NCBI GenBank assembly: GCA_903813345.2
Contig: CAIIXF020000001.1
Span: 46,393,885-46,457,884, forward strand
From: Owenia fusiformis
Taxonomy: Eukaryota; Annelida; Polychaeta; Sabellida; Oweniidae
Length of the DNA stretch: 64,000 nucleotides
Reading direction: 5' to 3'
This document shows positions 49,801-59,005 of the stretch, one piece after another (within the stretch, counting starts at the first letter, position 1; each line of letters starts with the position of its first letter). Under the pieces are notes generated by a model. The model had not been told where the DNA came from, made no database searches, and saw only the letters and a list, made by a program, of their open reading frames with translations. A program made the translations under genes and the position numbers.

Positions 49801-51257
49801 CGAATCTATTTTTCGAAAAAAAAAATTGTAAAAAATAAATATTATTTGTTAGATATGATCTAAGATGTGTTCTGATGATTTGTGTTCTAGATGACAGCAT
49901 GTGCATAACTTACCTCCTTACAGACCTTGTAGCATATAGAATGACATATGATATATGTGGGGGAGGGTGCACATGCATGCAAGACTACAAACTATAGTTT
50001 TGTATATTCAAACAAGGCATTAACATGCAAAATGTCACCACCTGCCATGTGTTACAGACTCCAACATCAGACTCTGAGTGCCAGGCACCATTATATAAAA
50101 GTTGGAAACTATAACAATATGTCTCCACTTGTGATATACATGTACTTATATGCTGAGAGATAAATGCTGTTTGTATGAATAGCTAGCTGCCTTTGAAGGT
50201 TTCATACTTTTTCATCTTACATTTAACATCTATATGCATTTTGATACTCATGATATCTCTGTCCTTTCTAACACTGGAAGAGTCTCTGTTTGAAAGTATC
50301 ACATATTGGTGTATACGTATTGCTTGCACTAAAACGAGCGATTCATGATACCATGAAAAACATACAAGGGGCAAACCAGTAGATATAAGGGACCTAACCT
50401 TGTTCAGAAAAATACTCTGGATCTGACTCTCTGAAGAAAAATATGTGTATGTTGGACTAGTAAGACAATTTTTTTCTGACTGTATATATTTTTGGTGCTG
50501 AAACTTTTTTGGGCTTCGATAGGGGATAGAGGTTTTTTCAGTGAAAATATTCTGAAAGCCCTTTTCTGAAAGCCCTTTCAATGTTACGATACCCTCATGC
50601 ACTACTGATTTTCTCCTGTATCACTTTACAAGTTTATATATCTGCTACATCAAAAATATATATCAACGAAAAAAACCTTTCCATGATTATTCATTGTTAT
50701 GCCTGATCCATGATTGTATAATACATAAATAAAATAAAAATATCACATTGTTGGGAGTCATTTTGTTTTTTCCTGACTGGAGGAACCATGGAAAGACTAA
50801 AATGATTCTATTATAAAACTACACTGAGTTTTCAATCTAATACTTTGGCACTAATATCACTTTTGGTACTTATTGGTACCACAACTAAATAAAATATAAA
50901 TACTATAATAGTAATGTAACTTGAAATGAGTCATATAAGCTAAAAAGCAAAAGCAAAAATTGGGATCCTTTCACACCCTAGCACCGGATCTTTACACAGC
51001 ATATATAAAGGCACATTCAATCACTGGTAGTGCTCAGTGAGTCAATATCAACCACCTTTACTTCATGAGAAGTATCTAAACAATTTGAAACTGCTCATAT
51101 ATGCATATTTCAGTTTTTCTATAAAGTAGCCCTTTTGGTTAATACAGTATTGTCCTTATGGCTTACATTACCATACATGATACGAGGCCTCCAGAATATT
51201 TACTGGATTTACTGGGTAGGGTTACATTCCAGTCAATTCAACATTTCCTCATATTGA
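46822..51257. other. Intergenic region between phospholipase 5' end and carrier 3' end
   Basis: No gene is recognised. The phospholipase promoter should lie just above 46822. Contents: a three-copy tandem repeat of about 70 bp at 47345-47510, a fragment related to the 40.1 kb MITE at 49325-49460 with an internal ~46-bp direct duplication, and a TCACCACCT-type dispersed repeat near 50010. The minus-strand open frame at 50183-50602 has no family signature. Confidence 0.45.
47345..47510. repeat. AT-rich tandem repeat, about 70 bp x ~2.5
   Basis: The block ACATATATTATTGCAACTTC followed by TTA, then ACACATCAATAACATGTTAA, is repeated with variation (ATATATTATTTCAAGTTCTT; ATATATTATTGCAACTAC). Confidence 0.6.
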
Positions 51258-54200
51258 TTAGTTATCCCTTAATCCCATCTCAGAGACCTTCCTCTGTGCC
51301 CAGCTCATGACAACCATGCTACATCCATTAGAGAGAAAACTCCTAATTGTGCCAGGACCAAGACCACGATACAAGCCAAAGAAACCACCTCTTTCCCTGA
51401 TGACTAGTCTCATACGCTGGAGGGTAGACATCTCTCTGAAAATGGGACAAGTTGACTCAAAATTCTTCAAAATCTTTTTTTTATGATGATGAGACTGAAT
51501 AATATAAGGGCTTATATAAACTGATGATCAAGCATTTTCTGTGTTTGCTATATCCTCTGTACTACATACCTGCTGTACAAATATGCAAAAATCTATAGAG
51601 ATAAAGAGGGTCAGATAAGCTTCAAAGGACTCTAGACATGTTTAACTTGGCCAGTTCTAATAGGTCGTAGAGTTAAGGAAAGCAAGACAGATTCAGTGAA
51701 CCAGACATTTTTAAGAGAGCCAGACAGGTTCAATAGGGCCAAATACCAGAAGGGTATAAGAGAGCTCACAGGTTTTAGAATGACAGTTTTAAATATATTC
51801 AAAAATTGTATATACACAATAAGATTTAGTTTTTAATAAAACTTCAGCTATACTTGTATAACTAATCTTACCCTGAATTCTCATTGGCAAGTCACACTAT
51901 CTTCTGACTATTACAAGTGATTGGAATTCTAAGATCTTACTAAACTCAAATGGATCTGTAAGTCTGAATGTGAAATGAATGTGAACTACTATTCCTGTAA
52001 GGGGAGGCATCAAAAGTTTGATGTCGGATAGAAAACTAAATAAATCTAGTTAGGGGGAGGGGGTTCAAACCCATTTCAGTTTGCAAAAAAATTTGACTTG
52101 GAATGGTTTAAAAATAAAGATTTTACCTGATGCTTTCCTCATCAAGATCATTCCAATGGATTCTATTCTATCAATAGTTGCTAAAAGCCGCAAATTGCGA
52201 TAGGAATTAACAAAAACTAGATCGTTTTTTTAGCAATAACTTTTCAATTTCTCAAACTGGAAGTCAGCGATCAACTTTCATGGTATTTAGTTTTGGGGGC
52301 AGGGGGGTCAGAGTCAAAACTAGATTTATTTAGTTTCCGATCCGACATCGAACTTTTGATGACTCCCCTAAATATGTATGCAGAAGATGGTGATTAAGAT
52401 TAATACACTGCACATATATTCTGATTTGATTTAGGGAAGATCAGAAGTTTCTCAATTCAAGAGAGTAGACAAATTAGTCATTCCTCTTGTAAAAAGTATT
52501 GATTTATTGATTGAACTTACTTGCCATATCCAGTTTGGACCTGTGACTTCATGTACTCTAATGGCCACACCAGCCACCATGCTAAAGTTGCTGCTATTCC
52601 AGATGTCAGGAATGGACCCAGGAATGGCCTTTGAAAATGTTCAGCAAAATGTCTTCTCCCGGTATCAACTAGTATAAAGTAAGTTGTCATGAGCCCCATG
52701 GTCCTGCACCATGTTACTCCAAAACCCTGGAATAAAAGTTGGAATGACAGTTGGTGTTTGATGTCTGTAACAATTGTTACACTTTAGTTACCATTTGCAG
52801 AGACTTAAAAGGCGGACACATTTTGTCCTGTTAATAATGTCTTCTTGTAAAATAAAGTGCCTTTTAAAAAATAAATATGCTGTCGGTAACCCCGGGGGGT
52901 TCACTGTATATAAACCTTGAAGGGGATCCTCGGCACACATGGGGTACCATTTTTGACATTTGGTATGGCAATGGACCCAAATTTTAGGATGTGGTATGAG
53001 AATGCCCCCTCATTATGACTTTTGAGGGATGGGAACGGTCAGATTTTCAACTTTCTTGTATGAGAATGGTCATGGAAAATATGTTATCTCACAATTATGG
53101 TATGGAATTGGTCTAGTAGATACACATATCCTAATATGAGGTTGTTTTGGTTCGTTTTCCTCAAAGATCGCCTTCTTCCTGGGACCTTCTTCAGTTTAAA
53201 TAAATAGCTTTTTTTCCTGGGATATATTCTACTTTGGACCAGTCATGTATTGGTATGGCATTGGTCCTATATTTTGACATTTGGTATGGCATTGGTTTCA
53301 TATTTGGGCATTTGGTATGGCTTTTGGGCACTATATCAGTTGGTATGGGAACACATCCAAATTTGACATATGGGTATGGGAATATATTGATATCCGAGGG
53401 TTCAGCCTAGGACCCCCGCCAAATTTTGTACACAGTGAACCCCCCGGGTCAGTAACATTGACTTTCTTCTAATATAACTCACTTTGACAATATAACATCA
53501 TAGTAGAAGTGTAAGTGACTATGAGTTTCATCAGATCTTTACAATTAAGGAAAGTCACTGGATACTCAACTTGGTGGTCATACAAGTGAATTCTAAGATG
53601 CACTATAGGCACTGTCGTTTTAACTCCCTCCAGATTTACTCAATAATTCCATACCGTATAAAGGCTCCTAAACTTCCAGGTTTGGTTGGTTTGTCTGCGT
53701 ACTTTGGCATATTCCAAGGGACATTCTATTATAGCCCTGGCTGTAGAACCACAGCAGCCAGCTAGTACAACACGGCTGCATTGAAACAAAAAATAAAATC
53801 ACTTTGGGTAAACAATTTTGGAATTAGTCTCGCAACAAGTCTGTGGACCTCTCATCCCATATCTTAGCTATCCTTTATTTACTTCATGAGGTGTGGAGGT
53901 GAGATAAGTAGGAGGAAGAGATCACACAGAGCTTAATGCAAGACTACTGTATGTGATTTAGTCAATAGAATTTAGAGCACATGGTATTAGGCCCAACTAT
54001 GTCTATGGATGTAAAAAAGGTGTAAATTCTGTGGCTTTATTGCATGTTGACAGATTCTTAATAATATCGACACTTACGTTTGGAGTCCAAATGTTCCAGG
54101 AATCTCTGATCTCCCAAACGATGTATCCATCATTGTGTATCTGTAAGAAAAACAAATTTATGCAATTTTTTAATCAAGATCGAAGTAGGATTTTATTTGA

Positions 54201-56065
54201 AATTCATTATAACTATAAATCTGGAGAATTTCTTCATTTGGTACATGGTTAATCCCAGTTATATTGCAGTTGCATAGTTAGCCAGCAAAGGCCTTGGTGT
54301 CAGTGGGTGTCAGTATTCAGTTACTAGTTCACCACCAGTTGGCTTAAACTCGAGTCATAAAACATGACAGAGCAAACAGATAATTTCCACTAAAATATTA
54401 AATATATTCCATATAAATACTAGACTCAGTAGACCAATTGTGATCTAAACAAGGGTTTAATAATATGCATGATAGCATGTGTACCAAATGACGCAAACAG
54501 TCACTTGTTACATTGAAATTGCAAGTGTGGCATCATGTTCATGTTCTAAGTATAGATATAACTATCATACATGTACAGTAATGTGTTCAGTAAGTACAAT
54601 TTTGACAAACAAAACCATAGATGTCAGCAAAATTCTGATTTGTAGTAGAATCAGACGCTCAATAAATATTCCACAAGATGAGACACCTACTCTTGTTCCG
54701 GGGCTCTTGTCTGTCCAAATATCATTGGTATCTCATCTTGTGGAATATTTATTGAGCTTATGGTTCTACTCAAAATTGTATTTTTGCTGACATCTATGAA
54801 CAAAACATCAGATTTTTCCCATTTTTATACAGGTATGTACAACTAACAGCCAGACCCCTCACATAAACATTACTGCTACTTACACAGCTTCAAATACGGC
54901 AAACTGAGTTGAACGAAATATTCCAGATCCCCAAAGTGGAGGTATGCAGCCTCTGAAAATAAAACATGATAAGTTTAAAGGCTTTACTTCTAAGTCAGAA
55001 CAAATCAAGGTCAAATGATATATGACATCATCAAAATCTTATAACATGGATTCACTAAATGACCTTTTACAGATTTTTCAATATTTTTGTATCAATTGTG
55101 AATGTTTGTCATGTTAAAGTCGCACCCGGTGATCGGACAAAATAGATGGATGGTCATTTAGGCGATTTCTCTTGAAAAAATAAATTTTGTTGAATTTTCT
55201 TGCAGAAATCGTCTACTCCCCCTCCATCCATTTTGTCAGATCACTAGATGTGAAAGTGGTTAATTATCTATAATTTACTTACTCAGCTCTTAGAAAAATT
55301 GTCTCACCTATACAGGCCTATAATGCCTTGTGTCCTTAGAGTCTTGCTGAATGCTTTGAACATGCCTGCCTTTTCAAAGCCTGATTGTGCCTGCATCTTT
55401 GTCTTGATAGTGTCAAAAGGATGTCCTACACATACACTGGTTGTCCCATATAACACACCCACTGCAACAGAAACACAAAGGTCTTGGTCAAAATATCAAT
55501 TTTTCTCCACATTAGATTATTGTTTGGGATGCTTGGGGTTGTTTCTTGATGGCCGGTTGTTTTATCAAATGTTCTTTTTCTATTCTTTTGTATCTACCTA
55601 ATATAATCATTTTCAAAAGCACATAACTTGAGTAGATGAGGAGATTGATTGACTCTAGCTAAAAGCATAAGCCTTTTGCTATTAACTTGAACATTACATA
55701 TTTCATCTATGTATACTTCGATTTTGCATGTAATTTGAATGCCGTTACAAACTTTACATTTTTTGAAAAACCAGGGGTCTCTGAAAATTCTGAAACTGCA
55801 TTGGAATGTTGAAAGGGGTGCTGTAATAATGTTGCCATAGCAACCATAACCCTAGATATTTACAAACTTTTTAAATTTTTGGAACCATGCGCACACCCTA
55901 GAATGGCCTAGATGGTTGGCCTAATCCTCCCATAAAGTAAATTAACAAATGTAGAATGTCAAACTAAAACCTGAATCAACTCCTGTTAGACATTCAATGT
56001 CCATTACCTCCTAGACCAATCATTCCCTCCTTGACCCAATGGGCCCTTTCTTCATTGTGTGTCAT
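51258..56065 (-). CDS. Mitochondrial carrier family (SLC25) protein, 282 aa
   Basis: Seven coding exons (minus): 56065-56008, 55461-55308, 54952-54884, 54140-54078, 53775-53655, 52726-52521, 51435-51258; all GT-AG with matching phases. The length is typical of the family. Three carrier repeats each carry the signature: PFDTIK (34-39), PLEYAK (134-139) and PLEYMK (210-215). Repeats 2 and 3 use Glu in place of the Asp common in the motif, as some carriers do. Glycine-rich helix ends such as GLYRGLGPGTIRSF in repeat 3 fit the even-numbered helices. Such proteins move metabolites across the inner mitochondrial membrane; the substrate cannot be told by eye. The start ATG at 56065 gives a short N-terminus without a presequence, usual for SLC25. 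Its promoter lies between it and the divergent small gene at 56915. Confidence 0.9.
52001..52368. mobile_element. PIF/Harbinger-type MITE, copy A (368 bp), in carrier intron
   Basis: Starts GGGGAGGCATCAAAAGTT, ends in the inverted counterpart, and is flanked by TAA on both sides (51998-52000, 52369-52371). A 3-bp TWA duplication with G-rich ends is typical of PIF/Harbinger. A reverse-oriented copy is at 57700-58107; copy A lacks about 40 bp found in B. Confidence 0.75.
52891..53448. mobile_element. hAT-type MITE (558 bp) in carrier intron, with internal tandem motif
   Basis: 24-bp terminal inverted repeats start CCCGGGGGGTTCACTGT and differ at two positions. Flanks TCGGTAAC (52883-52890) and TCAGTAAC (53449-53456) agree at 7 of 8 positions, an aged 8-bp duplication. 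The interior repeats TTTGGTATGGCATTGGT many times. Confidence 0.75.
54616..54798. repeat. Long inverted repeat (hairpin) in carrier intron
   Basis: Arms of about 72 bp begin CATAGATGTCAGCAAAA and share GCTCAATAAATATTCCACAA followed by GATGAGA; the loop is about 40 nt. It would fold into a strong RNA hairpin in the pre-mRNA. It is probably a MITE. Confidence 0.75.
55118..55259. mobile_element. TTAA-flanked inverted-repeat element in carrier intron
   Basis: TTAA lies on both sides (55114-55117, 55260-55263). Subterminal GTGATCGGACAAAATAGATG and its near-complement face each other across the middle. Small, non-coding. Confidence 0.55.
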
Positions 56066-56739
56066 TGCAGACAGCCCCCTCTATCAGCCAATCAAGTAAG
56101 CTTGCTCTGCAATAAGTCTAATTCGGGCCCATGTTGCCAAAATTGTCCAAGTCAACTGAAAAATATAAAATAATGTGTACTAAAGATGTAAGTTTTTGCT
56201 GATTTCATAAAATATAAATTGATAACATATCCATCCATATAGAAGTCATCATAACATAGAGATTAGGGAGGGGAAATGTTTGATACATTGATTTGAGTTA
56301 TTTCCCAGACGGATGCACATACATGTGTATGGACATATGCAATAAATTATACACTCATTAATAAATAATAGTTTTTAAACTTATCAAAATTTGTTGATAA
56401 TCCCTGAGTTTAAACACTAGGATTAATAAGAAAGATAATCCTGTCATCTTGGGCTGCAAATTTTGAAAGTTTTGAGACAGATGTAAACAAATTATTTTAT
56501 AAACAAACTGATTATCAATTAATCCCGGATAATATGTCACGTTTGAGTCCCATTTAAGTAGATTATTACTTGAGCATTTATTATTCCCTTAATCGAAACA
56601 ATTGGATTAATTAGAAAGATAATACCGTCATTTTGGTAAGCAGCTAAGTCCAGCACTCAAGGCTTATAAGTCAAGTGACATAGCACTACTCAAAGTCAGA
56701 TTAACTGACTCAAGCGGCTCAAGATGTTAAATCTGTTGT

Positions 56740-56800
56740 TGCATTGCTCAAAATGTCAAAATGTCAAATCTTCTCAGTGTTGCATTGCTCAAAATGTCAG
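56740..56800 (+). repeat. Duplicated promoter-proximal motif TTGCATTGCTCAAAATGTCA
   Basis: The 20-bp sequence occurs twice (about 56740 and 56781), with an extra partial AAAATGTCA between. Related sequence ACTCAAGCGGCTCAAGATGT precedes it. The pair lies 20-80 bp upstream of the CCAAT box of the small intronless gene, so it may be regulatory. Confidence 0.6.
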
Positions 56801-56818
56801 AACTGTTGCTTCATTCTG

Positions 56819-56880
56819 ATTGGTTCTGGGATTTGATAGAGCACCTTATAAAAATCAACCATCAAAGTATGAACAGTATT
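56819..56880 (+). promoter_or_regulatory. CCAAT and TATA core promoter of the small histone-like gene
   Basis: ATTGG at 56819-56823 is an inverted CCAAT box. TATAAAA follows at 56847-56853. The expected start of transcription is about 56878, giving a leader of only ~37 nt before the ATG at 56915. This close CCAAT-TATA-ATG spacing is the usual design of replication-dependent histone genes. Confidence 0.7.
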
Positions 56881-56914
56881 CTACATTGAATACTAAGAAA
56901 GCACATAATCAGCA

Positions 56915-57223
56915 ATGGCACCCAGGGCAAACAAAAAGAAAACCACCAAGACTAAAGTAAAGAAAGAGATCACAATTGAACAGCAAGAACACATCAATCG
57001 CATCAAGCTCCTGAAAAAACAACTACGGGATCAACAAAAGAAAAAATTGAAGCTCATCAAATTGATTGCAAGAGCTGAGCATAGACAAAGCAATCCACAA
57101 TACATAGCTAAGATCAAAGAGGAGCTTGACAATGTGGCTGTAATGGAGATGAGGGAGCAACTACAGGCTGCCATATCCATCATAGACATGAACGCCACAG
57201 AGCCTGATATGAGGAGATGTTGA
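56915..57223 (+). CDS. Intronless lysine-rich coiled-coil protein with histone-type mRNA end, 102 aa
   Basis: The single exon encodes 102 residues. The N-terminal 20 residues are a basic tail (MAPRANKKKTTKTKVKKEIT). Residues about 21-75 are a highly charged, Leu/Ile-spaced helix likely to form a coiled coil (HINRIKLLKKQLRDQQ onward), and 76-102 are a less basic amphipathic helix ending in Cys. No histone fold and no H1 winged helix is recognisable, and it matches no family I know. The ATG has G at -3 and G at +4. What marks the gene as real is its surroundings: CCAAT and TATA boxes upstream and a consensus histone 3' stem-loop 29 nt after the stop. I infer an S-phase-expressed, non-polyadenylated mRNA for a small basic, perhaps DNA- or chromatin-associated, protein. 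It lies head-to-head with the SLC25 gene, 849 bp away. Confidence 0.75.
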   Translation: MAPRANKKKTTKTKVKKEITIEQQEHINRIKLLKKQLRDQQKKKLKLIKLIARAEHRQSNPQYIAKIKEELDNVAVMEMREQLQAAISIIDMNATEPDMRRC

Positions 57224-57252
57224 GAAGCAGAGTCTACAGTTCGCAAACCAAA

Positions 57253-57291
57253 GGTCCTTTTCAGGACCAGCCATAATTAAAAAAGAGAAAT
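57253..57291 (+). terminator. Histone mRNA 3' stem-loop and downstream element
   Basis: GGTCCT-TTTC-AGGACC (57253-57268) is a 6-bp stem with a 4-nt loop, preceded by CCAAA and followed by AGCCA. It fits the metazoan histone 3' consensus (GGYYYT, TTTC loop, ARRRCC) at every position. A purine tract AAAAAAGAGAAA (about 57279-57290) sits where the U7-snRNP-binding histone downstream element is expected. In histone genes SLBP and U7 snRNP direct cleavage just after the loop, without a poly(A) tail. Confidence 0.85.
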
Positions 57292-57696
57292 TTAAATAAT
57301 GAATTCTTCTTAGACCCAGATGAACTAGAAAAAAGATAAATTATGTAATGTTTCAAAGGATTCGTGAACATCAATTGCTACATGTACATCATTTTTATAA
57401 AATATGCTCATAGTTTGATGTAACTAATTGCAAATATCAAAGCACATGTGCCAGGGTATAACTAAAAATTGGCAACTCCAGGGAGTAGCAAATTCCAACG
57501 AGCACTATAATATCTTTGAATGTGCATTATGTCAATGAAAGTTTTGTTTACCATCTACTCTACCCTTGATTAAATTGGCAGATATTATAAAAGACATACA
57601 TTGGAGATCAGAATTTCCATTGATTTAAGGATTTGAGTCCCAAAGGCACAAATCATTAAGACAATACAATACCTGAGTTCCAACATAGTATACTAG
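57292..57696. other. No feature recognised
   Basis: AT-rich non-coding sequence between the small histone-like gene and the Harbinger MITE. I saw nothing further in it. Confidence 0.4.
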
Positions 57697-57699
57697 TAA

Positions 57700-58107
57700 G
57701 GGGAGGCATCAAAAGTTCGATGTCAGATCGGAAACTAAATAAATCTAGTTTTGACTCTGACCCCCCCCCCCCTCCCCCCCCAAAACTAAATACTATGAAA
57801 GTTGATCGCTGACTTCCGGTTTGAGAATTTGAAAAATTATTGCTAAACACGATCTAGTTTTTGTTAATTCCTATCGTAATTTGCTGCTTTCAACAACTAC
57901 TGATAGAATAGAATCCATTGGAACGATCTTGATGAAGAAAGCATCAGGTAAAATCTTTATTTTTAAACCATTCCAAGGTATTCTGGGTCGAAATTGCCAA
58001 AAATGTTGAAATTTGTCGGATAGCAAACTGAAATGGGTTTGAACCCCCTCCCCCCTAACTAGATTTATTTAGTTTTCTATCCGACATCAAACTTTTGATG
58101 CCTCCCC
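57700..58107. mobile_element. PIF/Harbinger-type MITE, copy B (408 bp)
   Basis: Same element as 52001-52368 in reverse orientation. Ends GGGGAGGCATCAAAAGTTC and GAACTTTTGATGCCTCCCC-like sequence are inverted. Flanked by TAA (57697-57699 and 58108-58110). Confidence 0.8.
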
Positions 58108-58110
58108 TAA

Positions 58111-59005
58111 TGTAACCATCTGTAAGAAATTGTGAATTCCTGCTCTAGGCAGCCATTCTAAGGCACAAATCAGAAAACAATACCACAATTACTCAGATGT
58201 GAGGAGGTAATTACCAGTTTCGCCACCAGTTGGCTGATTCAGGGGAAATAACATGGCAGGGTATTGATTCATCTTCCAGAAGGATGGCGGGACTGACGGA
58301 CGGAGGGCTTCACTATATCCCTAGCAAATTTCATTTGTTTGGATATGACCAACAAAAAGAAGTAAGAACACAGACAAAAGTTCATTGAAAGGTACAAAGA
58401 TTCATATAAAAGATAAAAATATAAAAGATTCAAATCCCAATATCCCAAAAAATGATCTAACATATAAAGAAACAGTGTCTAACTGCCACTCCATCATTCG
58501 GAATATATATATCTTTTATTGACTCTTTAGATGTCATGCTCTGACATATTAGTCATTACAAAATAAAAACATTGTACTACACTACACTACACTAGGTCTA
58601 AGCTATTATAATACAATACATTATCACAATAACATTAAAAAAAGAAATAAAAGAAATGGTACATTTTGGAGTATGATGCTCACAGCATGATACCAGCCTG
58701 TGATACAAGTAAAATGACACTATTGATCTAGAGAGAAAATCATTAATCAATTAATAAGATGGACAAACATGTTGAATATAGGAAGGAACAACAATGGTAA
58801 CAATACGATATACTGTATTGGCAATTAGATAATCAATGTAAAGACTTGAAGGAAGCCACTGAGAAGGAAATGAAAACATGAACTGGTCTATTCATGAACT
58901 ATTTATGGATCTATATCACTATTATGAGCATTCCGGTTTAATACACCATCTACAGTTTTATTTGACTTGCGGAAAGTTGTGAACTCAAGAGGCTCTGACA
59001 TTAAA
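58111..59005. other. GPCR upstream region with LINE tail
   Basis: Contains a 3'-end fragment of the 13.9 kb LINE family on the minus strand (about 58502-58600: ATATATATCTTTTATTGACT, GACATATTAGTCA) and a short ACTAC microsatellite near 58575. No coding exon is recognised; GPCR 5' untranslated sequence probably ends this region. Confidence 0.45.

Noticed and set aside
50183-50602. 139-aa minus-strand open frame
   Set aside because: No recognisable domain, codon pattern of non-coding AT-rich DNA, and no compatible splice sites linking it to the carrier gene.
57031-57246. Antisense 71-aa frame over the small intronless gene
   Set aside because: It is a shadow of the plus-strand gene, which has promoter and 3' processing signals.
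58967-59005. Upstream extension of the GPCR from an earlier in-frame position
   Set aside because: The frame there opens with TTG, not ATG; the first ATG is at 59006.
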